From positions 24,984-88,983 of the forward strand of contig CALGAR010000143.1 in the NCBI GenBank assembly GCA_937959285.1: DNA of 64,000 nucleotides, in the 5' to 3' direction. Below the pieces are notes generated by a model that was given only the letters and a program-made list of their open reading frames with translations, was not told where the DNA came from and did no database searches. Source of the DNA: an uncultured Bryobacterales bacterium (lineage in GTDB: Bacteria > Acidobacteriota > Terriglobia > Bryobacterales > Bryobacteraceae). Shown here piece by piece: positions 25,235 to 33,110 of the stretch (positions are counted from its first letter, which is position 1; the number at the start of each line of letters is the position of its first letter). The position numbers and the translations under genes are program-made.

Positions 25235-27136
25235 ATGCAGCCAGCCATTACGGTTCTGATGCCCACCTACCGGCAGGCAGCGTTCCTGCCACGAGCGCTT
25301 TACAGCCTGCTCCGGCAGCGTCACAAGTCGTGGGAATGCATGATCCTGGACGATGGATCTCCCGATCAGACGGAGGAGATGGTCAAGCCATTCTTAGCGG
25401 ATGAACGAATTCGCTATTGGCGGTTCGCGGAGAATCGCGGGATGGCTGCGGTGCTGAATATCGGCCTGGATTCGGCTCGCGGGCGTATGATCGCTTACTT
25501 GCCTTCGGACGATGTCTGGTATCAGGACCACCTCGAGTCGCTATACCAAATCCTTGAGTCTCATCCTCGTGCCGTTCTCGCTTATTCCGGTATCCGTTAC
25601 CAGTACGATCGTGTTTCGCCGGGGCAGATTGAGGGATATCCTCTGCAGCTCGTCCAGGTGCTTCACCGCAGGACCAATCTTCGATGGATCGAGCGCGACC
25701 AGCTTGTAACGGATGATCTGGATCGTCTGTTCTGGAATCCGTTGCGCCGGGAAGGGCCGAGCGTGGCGTTGGATCGCGTCACCTGCGAATGGGTGGACTC
25801 ACCCACGCAGCGTCATAAGCTGATTCGGGAACCGCTCGGCGGCGTAAATCCGTATCGACGCTACCACGGAGTGTCCGCGCCGCTTCGCTTCCACTCTTCC
25901 GTCGGAAATTTGATCGACGAGAGAGAGCTTTACCGCAGCTTCAGGGAGAGACCCGACACCCCTCCTTCCCCGGACGCCCTCAAGATCGTGCTCGTCGGGG
26001 AACTCGCTTATAATCCTGAACGCGTTCTGGCCCTCGAAGAGCGGGGACACAAGCTGTATGGCCTATGGCTGCCGGAACCGCATTCCTACAACACCGTCGG
26101 GCCGCTGCCTTTCGGTCACGTCGAGGAGATACCTGTCTCGTCCTGGCGCGAGGAAGTGCGGCGGATCAAGCCGGATCTGTTTTACGGGCTGCTGAACTGG
26201 CAAGCGGTTCCCTGGGCGCACTTTGTGATGAACGCCATGCCGGACATCCCTTTCGTCTGGCACTTCAAGGAAGGGCCGTTCATCTGCCTGAATCGTGGGA
26301 CCTGGCCGCAGTTAATTGATCTTTATCTCCACTCTGCCGGACAAATCTATTGCAGTCCGGAGATGCGGGACTGGTTCCGGACCGTCGCTCCCGAGTGCTT
26401 TGATGAAGGACGGCCCCACCTGATCCTCGACGGCGATTTGCCGAAGCGAGATTGGTTTACGATAAACCGATCACCGCGTCTTTCCGACCGGGACGGGTCG
26501 ATCCACACTGTCGTTGCCGGACGTCCGATTGGGTTGCATCCTCCGCTCGTGGCCGAGCTTGCTGCGAATGGCGTTCATCTCCATTTCTACGGTGAGTCGA
26601 CACACGCGCTTTGGCGTGAGTGGATCCAGGAGTGCCTGCGGCTTGCTCCGCGGCATCTGCACCTGCATCCCAATATTGACCAGCGAAAGTGGGTGACGGA
26701 GTTTTCGCAGTACGACGCGGGCTGGCTGCACTTCTTCGAGAGCCTGAACCAGGGTGAGATTGCCCGTTCGACATGGGACGACCTGAACTATCCTGCTCGC
26801 CTGGGGCCAATCGTAGCCGCCGGACTACCGCTTCTTCAGCGCGATAACACAGGAAGCAGCGTGGCGACGCAATCCCTCGTGCGTGAGCATGACATCGGCA
26901 TCTTCTTCACGTCGATGGAGGAACTGGCAGCTCTGCTTCGCGATCGCACTCGCACAGATGCCATCAGATCCAACGTCTGGAGCAAGCGGGATATGTTCAC
27001 TTTCGATGCTCACGCAGATCGTCTGATCGACTTTTTTCGGCAGGTTGCGGATTCCCGCACCGCGCCTCGCCGCTCTTCACTTAACAGCGAGCTGCGCTAC
27101 GCAATTCGCGAGCCCGACGCGCACTGGATTCAATAG
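25235..27136 (+). CDS. GT2 glycosyltransferase with a long GT-B-like C-terminal region (paralogue B)
   Basis: 633 residues from the ATG at 25235, which follows a GGGAG. The GT2 domain has ITVLMPTYRQAAFLPRALYS and AYLPSDDVWY. The central stretch KIVLVGELAYNPERVLALEE and the later GLPLLQRDNTGSSVATQS match paralogue A (20769-22643) nearly residue for residue. Two glycosyltransferase modules in one chain suggest two successive sugar additions, which is an inference. The C-terminal FDAHADRLIDFFRQV helix is the last recognisable part before a variable tail. This is the last gene of the glycan locus. Confidence 0.87.
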   Translation: MQPAITVLMPTYRQAAFLPRALYSLLRQRHKSWECMILDDGSPDQTEEMVKPFLADERIRYWRFAENRGMAAVLNIGLDSARGRMIAYLPSDDVWYQDHLESLYQILESHPRAVLAYSGIRYQYDRVSPGQIEGYPLQLVQVLHRRTNLRWIERDQLVTDDLDRLFWNPLRREGPSVALDRVTCEWVDSPTQRHKLIREPLGGVNPYRRYHGVSAPLRFHSSVGNLIDERELYRSFRERPDTPPSPDALKIVLVGELAYNPERVLALEERGHKLYGLWLPEPHSYNTVGPLPFGHVEEIPVSSWREEVRRIKPDLFYGLLNWQAVPWAHFVMNAMPDIPFVWHFKEGPFICLNRGTWPQLIDLYLHSAGQIYCSPEMRDWFRTVAPECFDEGRPHLILDGDLPKRDWFTINRSPRLSDRDGSIHTVVAGRPIGLHPPLVAELAANGVHLHFYGESTHALWREWIQECLRLAPRHLHLHPNIDQRKWVTEFSQYDAGWLHFFESLNQGEIARSTWDDLNYPARLGPIVAAGLPLLQRDNTGSSVATQSLVREHDIGIFFTSMEELAALLRDRTRTDAIRSNVWSKRDMFTFDAHADRLIDFFRQVADSRTAPRRSSLNSELRYAIREPDAHWIQ

Positions 27137-27169
27137 CGCCGGACCGGTGGTCTCCTCACCTCGTGCTGC

Positions 27170-27361
27170 TCAAACGGCACGCAGCAGACGCGCGGGCAGG
27201 GTTATGACTGCCCATAGGAGTTCGAGGACCCCGGCGACGGCAATCCCGACGATGCGGAAGGGCAGGAGGAGCAGCCAGACGACCGGGTAGAGAACCAGGG
27301 CCAGCAGCGCCAGCGGCCAGCAGAGCACCAGAAGGATGCACCAGAGAAGAAATTTGATCAT
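27170..27361 (-). CDS. Small two-helix membrane protein
   Basis: 63 residues, almost entirely hydrophobic, with two likely membrane helices (LLWCILLVLCWPLALLALVLYPVVWLL is about 9-33 in part, then IVGIAVAGVLELLWAVITL). No recognised family. No clear ribosome-binding site before the ATG, but the length and composition are hard to explain as non-coding. It lies between the glycan locus and lipA. Role unknown. Confidence 0.55.
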   Translation of the reverse strand: MIKFLLWCILLVLCWPLALLALVLYPVVWLLLLPFRIVGIAVAGVLELLWAVITLPARLLRAV

Positions 27362-27457
27362 GATGGTTACTTTTAAGATACGCGCAATCTCCGCAAAAGT
27401 TCCCGATCGTCGCTCTGGCTGGAACTCGTTCTACTGACTACGGATTATCGGTTCCGT

Positions 27458-28321
27458 TCACACTGCTTCTGCCGCGTGATAGGAGCTGCGCACTAGCGGG
27501 CCGGATTCCACGTAGCTGAAGCCCATCTCGCGCCCAATCTCACGGTATTCTGCAAACTCTTCAAGCGACACGTAGCGGATGATCGGCAAGTGCTTCTTGG
27601 AAGGCCTCAAATATTGGCCGATGGTGACGATATCGACGCGATGAGCTTTCAGAGCGCGCATCACGTCAATCACTTCGTCCTTTGTTTCACCCAGCCCGAC
27701 CATCAGTCCGGATTTCGTCGGAATCTGCGGCGCAATCTCCTTCGCGTAGGCCAGCATTTCCAGGGAGCGCTCAAAGCGGGCGCCGAACCGTACCTGCTTA
27801 TATAACCGGGGTACGGTTTCGACGTTGTGATTAAGGACATCCGGAGCGGCGTCCATCACCATTTTCATGGCCTCGCGCGAGCCCTGAAAGTCCGGCACGA
27901 GGACTTCCACCCGGCACCCAGGAACGCGCTCGCGAATGGCTCGGATCGTCAAGGCAAAGAGCTGGGCCCCGCCGTCCTTCCGGTCATCCCGGTTCACGCT
28001 GGTGACGACGGCGTAGCGAAGGCCAAGCGCCGCCACTGCTTCGGCAACGCGGCGAGGTTCGTCATAATCCACCTCGAGCGGAGCGCCTTTCTGCACGTTG
28101 CAAAAACCGCAACGCCGCGTGCAGATGTTGCCGAGGATCATGAAGGTGGCCGTGCGCTGATTCCAGCACTCGCCGACGTTCGGGCACGCCGCGCTTTCAC
28201 ACACGGTGTGCAGGTTCAGACGGTCGACGAGCGCCTTCAGTTCGCGGTAGTTCTCACCGACGGGTGCAGGCGCGCGCAGCCACTTCGGACGTTCAACTTT
28301 CGGCGTGATTGTGACGAGCAC
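27458..28321 (-). CDS. lipA: Lipoyl synthase
   Basis: 287 residues, a radical-SAM enzyme that inserts two sulfurs into octanoyl groups on lipoyl domains. The auxiliary cluster cysteines are C41, C46 and C52 (CESAACPNVGEC) and the radical-SAM cysteines are C67, C71 and C74 (CTRRCGFC). The conserved C-terminal RSSYHA, whose Ser ligates the auxiliary cluster, is present. It starts 5 nt after the stop of ftcD, so it may share the hut transcript. lipB is not in the window. Confidence 0.97.
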   Translation of the reverse strand: MLVTITPKVERPKWLRAPAPVGENYRELKALVDRLNLHTVCESAACPNVGECWNQRTATFMILGNICTRRCGFCNVQKGAPLEVDYDEPRRVAEAVAALGLRYAVVTSVNRDDRKDGGAQLFALTIRAIRERVPGCRVEVLVPDFQGSREAMKMVMDAAPDVLNHNVETVPRLYKQVRFGARFERSLEMLAYAKEIAPQIPTKSGLMVGLGETKDEVIDVMRALKAHRVDIVTIGQYLRPSKKHLPIIRYVSLEEFAEYREIGREMGFSYVESGPLVRSSYHAAEAV

Positions 28322-28326
28322 TACCC

Positions 28327-29742
28327 CTATCTTATCGCGGCGAGCCGCGCTTCCACGGACCGGCGGAAATCGTCCTCAGGCAGAGATTGGAGATTGATCG
28401 ATACGTTTGCCAGTGCTCCCTTCAGCGCCGCATCGGTGAGTGCCTGTGCCGTTTCGATGTCCGATGCCATTCTCGAAGGCGCTGCTGCCGCCAGATCGCT
28501 CAACTGCCGCCGAAGCTTCACGACACACTCAGCCACTTCCAGCGGAACTGTCGTCGCTCCCCGCATCGCCTCTTCGACAAACGGACCGCGTTCCTCTTTG
28601 GGACGTTTGTATGCTGCCACTACGGCGCCGTACGCCTGTGCGTCGCGCTCCACTGCCTCGGTCAGGAAGGCGCGGAACGGGCTGAAGTCGAACTGGGGCA
28701 GTTTCGCCAACCCTGCCACCATCGACCCGAGAGCAGCGGCCATGGCTCCGGCTGCGGCTGCGGCGCTCCCGCCTCCCGGTGTCGCAGTGGGAGCAGCGAG
28801 CGCGTCAAGAAATGCCGGCAAACCCTCTTGCCTTTCGATCTCCTCGGCAATGCGGTTCTCGAGAACGAGCCCGGAGTGGAAATTCTCGCAGCACAGGAAG
28901 AAGTCCGCTGCCATTTCGAGCGCCTTCTTCGGTATCAACCCGATGATCTCGCTGCCAGCAACGGAAACTCCGTACCGGGCCGCTTCGCTGCGGACGGTTT
29001 CAAAGACACGGTGCACGGGCGTTTGCTCGAAGTCCGTGAGATTCATCGACACCTGGGCGAGGTTGCGCGACTGCAGCATGACTCCCATCGCCTTTACATA
29101 CCGGTAGCCGCCCGACGAAAAACGGACGGCCTTAGCAATGCGCTTCGCAATCTCAACGTCCGGCGTATTGAGGTTGATGTTGTAGGCAATCAGGAATTTT
29201 CTCGCGCCGACGACCACCGCGCCCGCGGTTGGATGCAGAGCCGCCTCTCCGATGTCCGGCTTGCGATCAGGATTGGTGCGTACCTCTTCCCGAAGGCCCT
29301 CGAACTGGCCTCTGCGGATGTTCTCGAGGTTCACGCGGTCCGGCCGCTTCGCCGCGGCTTCGTAGAAGTAGACCGGCACTTTGAGCCTCTTCCAGATCTC
29401 GGCCCCGACGTGCTCGGCAATTTGCACACATTCTTCAAGCGAAACGCCCTCTACAGGCACGAACGGAACGACGTCGGCTGCGCCGATCCTGGGATGAACG
29501 CCCGTGTGTTTTGTCAGATCGATCAGTGCTACTGCCTTCTCCACCGCCCGTAGGGCTGCCTCCGCCACCGCGTCCGGGTTGCCGGCAAAGGTGAGAACGC
29601 AGCGGTTGTGATCGGCGTCCATTTCCCGGTCGAGTAGGACAACTCCGGACACGGAGCGGATCGCCCGGACGAGCTCATCCACTCGTCCCGAATCCCGCCC
29701 TTCGGAGAAGTTGGCAACACATTCAATGAGTTTGCGCGGCAT
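28327..29742 (-). CDS. ftcD: Fused glutamate formimidoyltransferase / formimidoyl-THF cyclodeaminase
   Basis: 471 residues. The formiminotransferase half (1 to about 305) has HTGVHPRIGAADVVPFVP with the catalytic His83, and NPDRKPDIG. The cyclodeaminase half (about 315-471) has the PTATPGGGSAAAAAGAMAAAL motif. The fusion hands formimino-THF from one site to the other, giving 5,10-methenyl-THF and ammonia at the end of histidine breakdown. The two-domain form is the arrangement known from animals and some bacteria. Its start lies inside hutI (20-nt overlap). Confidence 0.95.
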   Translation of the reverse strand: MPRKLIECVANFSEGRDSGRVDELVRAIRSVSGVVLLDREMDADHNRCVLTFAGNPDAVAEAALRAVEKAVALIDLTKHTGVHPRIGAADVVPFVPVEGVSLEECVQIAEHVGAEIWKRLKVPVYFYEAAAKRPDRVNLENIRRGQFEGLREEVRTNPDRKPDIGEAALHPTAGAVVVGARKFLIAYNINLNTPDVEIAKRIAKAVRFSSGGYRYVKAMGVMLQSRNLAQVSMNLTDFEQTPVHRVFETVRSEAARYGVSVAGSEIIGLIPKKALEMAADFFLCCENFHSGLVLENRIAEEIERQEGLPAFLDALAAPTATPGGGSAAAAAGAMAAALGSMVAGLAKLPQFDFSPFRAFLTEAVERDAQAYGAVVAAYKRPKEERGPFVEEAMRGATTVPLEVAECVVKLRRQLSDLAAAAPSRMASDIETAQALTDAALKGALANVSINLQSLPEDDFRRSVEARLAAIR

Positions 29743-30997
29743 GGTCCTTCCGATAGAGAATTTGCCCGCGCTTCATCGTCATCACCACGAGGTTTCCTCC
29801 AAAGTAGTAGGGCAGTTCGCGGTAATCGGACGCGTCGAGCATCAGTAAATCCGCCTGCTTGCCGTATTCCAATGATCCAACCCGGCTCGCCATGCCCAGG
29901 GCGTGAGCGCCATTGATCGTTGCGGCTGAGATCGCCTCCGCCGGCGTCATCCGCATCTGGGTACATGCAAGCGAAAGCACCATCGGCATGCTGTAAGTAG
30001 GGCTGGTGCCGGGATTGAAGTCCGTGGCAAGAGCCACTGCCGCTCCGGCTTCGATCAGCATCCTTGCCGGAGCATATCGCTTGAGTCCCAGGTGAAAGAC
30101 AGACCCCGGAAGAAGCGTCGCGATCGTGTGCGACTGAGCCAGCATTTCCGCATCTGCCTGTCCGATCTGCTCCAGATGATCGGCGCTGATCGCATGAAGC
30201 TTCACCGCCAGAGCCGTCCCGCCTGAGGCTTCGAACTGATCTGCATGGACTTTGGGTATAAGCCCGTGCTCCCTGGCCGCCGTAAGATAACGGAGGGCCT
30301 GGTCGGCAGTGAATCCGCCGGGTTCGCAGTAAACGTCGGCGAACCGGGCCAGCTTTCGGCGCTGGATGAGCGGCATCATCTCCGAGCACATCCACGTAAT
30401 GTAATCGTCCGGACGCCCTTCGAATTCCGGCGGTACCGCGTGCGCCCCGAGGTAAGTCGGGACAACGTCGAGCGGATCCTTATCCAATGCGGCCAGCACC
30501 CGCAGCGTCTTCAGTTCGCCGCTTTCGTCGAGTCCGTATCCTGTCTTTGCTTCGACGGTAGTTGTGCCGTTGCGAATCATGCGGGCGATCATCTCTCGCG
30601 CCTGTTTCTCTAGGACGCGACGCGAGGTGGATCGGACGGCGCGGACGCTTGAGAGAATGCCGCCCCCTGCTTCGGCGATCTCTTTGTAGGTGCGTCCGGC
30701 GATGCTCATCTCGTAATCGGTCAAGCGGGGCGGCCCGCATACCAGATGGGTGTGGCTGTCCACGAATCCGGGCATTACCACTCGTCCGTGAGCGTCGATG
30801 TGCTCCGCGCCGCGCGCTTCGGCCAGATTCTCAATTCGCCGCGAGGGGCCGACCTGCGAGATGATCTCCCCGTCAATCAGTATGGCGCCGTCGGAGATGA
30901 TGCCGAGTTCCTGAAGAGCGGCGCCGCGCCGCGGACCCGTAGATCCGCGCAGCGTCAGTAGCTGGCGAGCCCCGGAAATCAGAATCTTTCGCTTCAT
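29723..30997 (-). CDS. hutI: Imidazolonepropionase
   Basis: 424 residues. An amidohydrolase that opens imidazolone-propionate to N-formimino-glutamate. The metal-binding HTH is at 82-84 (GFVDSHTHL), a further His sits in PKVHADQFEASGG, and the metal Asp is in ALATDFNPGTSPTYS. Length and motifs fit HutI. It overlaps hutU by 4 nt upstream and ftcD by 20 nt downstream, giving a tightly packed hutU-hutI-ftcD unit. Confidence 0.96.
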   Translation of the reverse strand: MKRKILISGARQLLTLRGSTGPRRGAALQELGIISDGAILIDGEIISQVGPSRRIENLAEARGAEHIDAHGRVVMPGFVDSHTHLVCGPPRLTDYEMSIAGRTYKEIAEAGGGILSSVRAVRSTSRRVLEKQAREMIARMIRNGTTTVEAKTGYGLDESGELKTLRVLAALDKDPLDVVPTYLGAHAVPPEFEGRPDDYITWMCSEMMPLIQRRKLARFADVYCEPGGFTADQALRYLTAAREHGLIPKVHADQFEASGGTALAVKLHAISADHLEQIGQADAEMLAQSHTIATLLPGSVFHLGLKRYAPARMLIEAGAAVALATDFNPGTSPTYSMPMVLSLACTQMRMTPAEAISAATINGAHALGMASRVGSLEYGKQADLLMLDASDYRELPYYFGGNLVVMTMKRGQILYRKDHAAQTH

Positions 30998-32649
30998 GCG
31001 TTCGGCGCGACCGGCTGGCGCAGCCCGTGGGAGCTTGCAAAGGAGATTGCCTCCTCATAACCGGCGTCAACGTGGCGCATGACGCCGATACCCGGGTCGC
31101 ACTTCATCACCCTTTCAAGACACCGTTCCGCGCTGGCGCTGCCATCGGCGACTGTCACCTGTCCCGCGTGCAGCGAATATCCGATGCCTACACCCCCGCC
31201 GTTATGAACACTCACCCAGCTTGCGCCCGCGGCCGTGTTCAGTAAGGCGTTCAGAATAGGCCAATCGGCGATGGCGTCGCTGCCATCCCGCATTCCTTCG
31301 GTTTCGCGATAGGGAGACGCTACGGACCCGCAATCCAGGTGATCGCGCCCGATCACAATGGGCGCCTTCAGTTCTCCTGACGCCACCATGCGGTTCATCT
31401 CAAGGGCGAAGCGGTCCCGCTCGCCGTAGCCCAACCAGCAGATCCGCGCCGGAAGACCTTGAAACCGCACTCGCTCTCCGGCCATGGTAATCCAGCGGTG
31501 CAGGTGCTCGTTTTCCGGGAACAGCTTGCATACCACTTCATCGGTAGCCTTGATATCGGAAGCCTCTCCCGAAAGGGCCACCCACCGGAACGGTCCCTGT
31601 CCCCGGCAAAACATTGGGCGGATGTATTCCCTCACGAAGCCCGGGATCTCGAAGGCGTCTTTGACGCCATTGTCTGCGGCCATGCGGCGGATATTATTGC
31701 CGTAGTCGAACGTGATGCTCCCCATCTTCTTTAAGTCCAGCATGGCGCGAACATGCACGGCGATGGAATGCATTGCGCGCCGGATGTACTCATCGGGGTT
31801 GCTGCGGCGCAGCTCCTCTGCCGCTTCCACTGAGTATCCGGCGGGGATATATCCGCCCAGGGGATCGTGCGCGCTTGTCTGGTCCGTCAGCACATCCGGC
31901 ACAATGCCACGGTGCACCAGCTCCGGCAGTACTTCGGCGCAATTGCCCACCAGCCCCACCGAAAGAGGCCGTTTCTCATCGATGGCGTTCCGCAACAGAC
32001 GTACCGCCTCATCGAGGCTCGTCACCATCATGTCGCAGTATTCCGAGCGTACGCGTCTTTGGATTCGTTCCGGGTCGACGTCGATTCCTAAGAAGGCCGC
32101 TCCGTTGAGCGTCGCGGCCAGAGGCTGCGCGCCGCCCATGCCGCCCATTCCACCGGATACTAGGAGGCGGCCTTCCAGGGTTCCTCCAAAGTGCTTGCGC
32201 GCCACCGCGCCGAACGTTTCGTAAGTGCCTTGCAGGATGCCCTGCGTGCCGATGTAGATCCAGCTTCCCGCGGTCATCTGACCGTACATGATGAGGCCCA
32301 GCCGCTCCAGCTCGTGGAACTGCTCCCAGTTGGACCAGTGGCCAACCAGATTGGAGTTGGCAATCAGGACACGCGGGGCATCTTCGTGCGTCCGGAACAC
32401 GCCAACCGGTTTTCCAGACTGCACCAGCAGCGTCTCATCGTTGCCCAGCGTTTCGAGCTCGCGAACGATTGCGTGAAAGCATTGCCAGTTCCGAGCGACT
32501 TTTCCCGTGCCTCCGTAAACGATCAGGTCTTCGGGGCGTTCTGCGACGTCGGGGTCGAGGTTGTTCATCAGCATCCGCAGGGCTGCTTCCTGCTTCCAGC
32601 CTTGGCAGCGGAGCTGCCGCCCTCGTGGAGCGCGAATGACCGGTGTCAT
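30994..32649 (-). CDS. hutU: Urocanate hydratase
   Basis: 551 residues from the ATG at 32649 (a GTG three codons upstream is also possible). It converts urocanate to imidazolone-propionate with tightly bound NAD as electrophile. YGGTGKVARN (45-54), GSWIYIGTQGI (128-138) and the NAD-binding SGGMGGMGGAQPLAA (165-179) are visible, as is the PARICWLGYGERDR segment with its conserved Cys. The open frame continues upstream across the antisense of tRNA-Ser, but that part is not coding. hutH (histidine ammonia-lyase) is not in the window. Confidence 0.96.
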   Translation of the reverse strand: MTPVIRAPRGRQLRCQGWKQEAALRMLMNNLDPDVAERPEDLIVYGGTGKVARNWQCFHAIVRELETLGNDETLLVQSGKPVGVFRTHEDAPRVLIANSNLVGHWSNWEQFHELERLGLIMYGQMTAGSWIYIGTQGILQGTYETFGAVARKHFGGTLEGRLLVSGGMGGMGGAQPLAATLNGAAFLGIDVDPERIQRRVRSEYCDMMVTSLDEAVRLLRNAIDEKRPLSVGLVGNCAEVLPELVHRGIVPDVLTDQTSAHDPLGGYIPAGYSVEAAEELRRSNPDEYIRRAMHSIAVHVRAMLDLKKMGSITFDYGNNIRRMAADNGVKDAFEIPGFVREYIRPMFCRGQGPFRWVALSGEASDIKATDEVVCKLFPENEHLHRWITMAGERVRFQGLPARICWLGYGERDRFALEMNRMVASGELKAPIVIGRDHLDCGSVASPYRETEGMRDGSDAIADWPILNALLNTAAGASWVSVHNGGGVGIGYSLHAGQVTVADGSASAERCLERVMKCDPGIGVMRHVDAGYEEAISFASSHGLRQPVAPNA

Positions 32650-32723
32650 CGCATTCACTGTAGCACCCGGCGGGAACGACAGCTTGCTGGTCTTTCGGCG
32701 TCCGTGTGCGTTCCTGGAAGTCG

Positions 32724-32752
32724 TTGCAAGGGGGGAGCAAATTGGGTACGTT
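32724..32752 (+). promoter_or_regulatory. Predicted promoter of tRNA-Ser
   Basis: TTGCAA (32724-32729), a 17-nt spacer and TACGTT (32747-32752). The tRNA begins at 32760, the right distance for a start of transcription at the 5' end. The boxes are poor matches, so position is the main support. Confidence 0.35.
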
Positions 32753-32759
32753 GGAAAGT

Positions 32760-32849
32760 GGAGGAATGGGTGAGTGGTTGAAACCGGCGGTCTTGAAAAC
32801 CGCAGTACCCGAAAGGGTACCGGGGGTTCGAATCCCTCTTCCTCCGCCA
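32760..32849 (+). tRNA. tRNA-Ser (anticodon UGA)
   Basis: 90 nt including an encoded CCA. The 7-bp acceptor stem is GGAGGAA (32760-32766) with TTCCTCC (32839-32845), then discriminator G and CCA. The anticodon stem GCGGT/ACCGC encloses the loop CTTGAAA, giving TGA at 32794-32796. The long variable arm is GTACCC-GAAA-GGGTAC, a class II feature expected for serine. The T arm is GGGGG-TTCGAAT-CCCTC. It is oriented opposite to hutU. Confidence 0.97.
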
Positions 32850-32899
32850 CCTCTAAGCCACAGCTAACCGTTAAGGACCTTCCGCTCTAACCGCTATCA

Positions 32900-33051
32900 G
32901 CTTCTTTCAAGACGGTCGAACAAGCGATCGACGACTACCTGAAGGAGAAGGCAGGTACGCTCGGGGGATTGTGTACCTGAAGGACATCGGGGGGAACGGA
33001 TTGAGGATCGCGAGGCGAGGGAAGAACGAGGAACAGATCCGGAGTTACTGA
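32900..33051 (+). pseudogene. Possible decayed integrase-like fragment beside tRNA-Ser
   Basis: Without a start codon, the frame from 32900 reads ASFKTVEQAIDDYLKEKAG before stopping, and another frame from the GTG at 32971 continues VYLKDIGGNGLRIARRGKN to a TGA at 33051. TVEQAIDDYLKE resembles the arm/core-binding start of tyrosine recombinases, which often sit at the 3' end of tRNAs. There are too few residues to be sure. Confidence 0.25.
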
Positions 33052-33072
33052 CCGACCGCTGCCACTTGAGTG

Positions 33073-33103
33073 AAGCAGGGCCGCCGTGATGACGGCCCTG
33101 CTT
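33073..33103 (-). terminator. Strong hairpin after the TonB-type receptor gene
   Basis: An 11-bp perfect inverted repeat, AAGCAGGGCCG (33073-33083) and CGGCCCTGCTT (33093-33103), with a 9-nt loop, 8 nt past the receptor stop codon. There is no T run behind it on the minus strand, so it is either a weak intrinsic terminator or an mRNA 3'-end stabilising hairpin. Confidence 0.55.
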
Positions 33104-33110
33104 GATGGCC

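Noticed and set aside
27827..29553. Long frames antisense to lipA and ftcD
   Set aside because: Explained by GC-rich codon bias of the genes on the minus strand, with no signal or known domain.
32650..32850. hutU reading frame extending across the antisense of tRNA-Ser
   Set aside because: The reading frame overlaps a complete tRNA on the other strand, and HutU homology begins at 32649.
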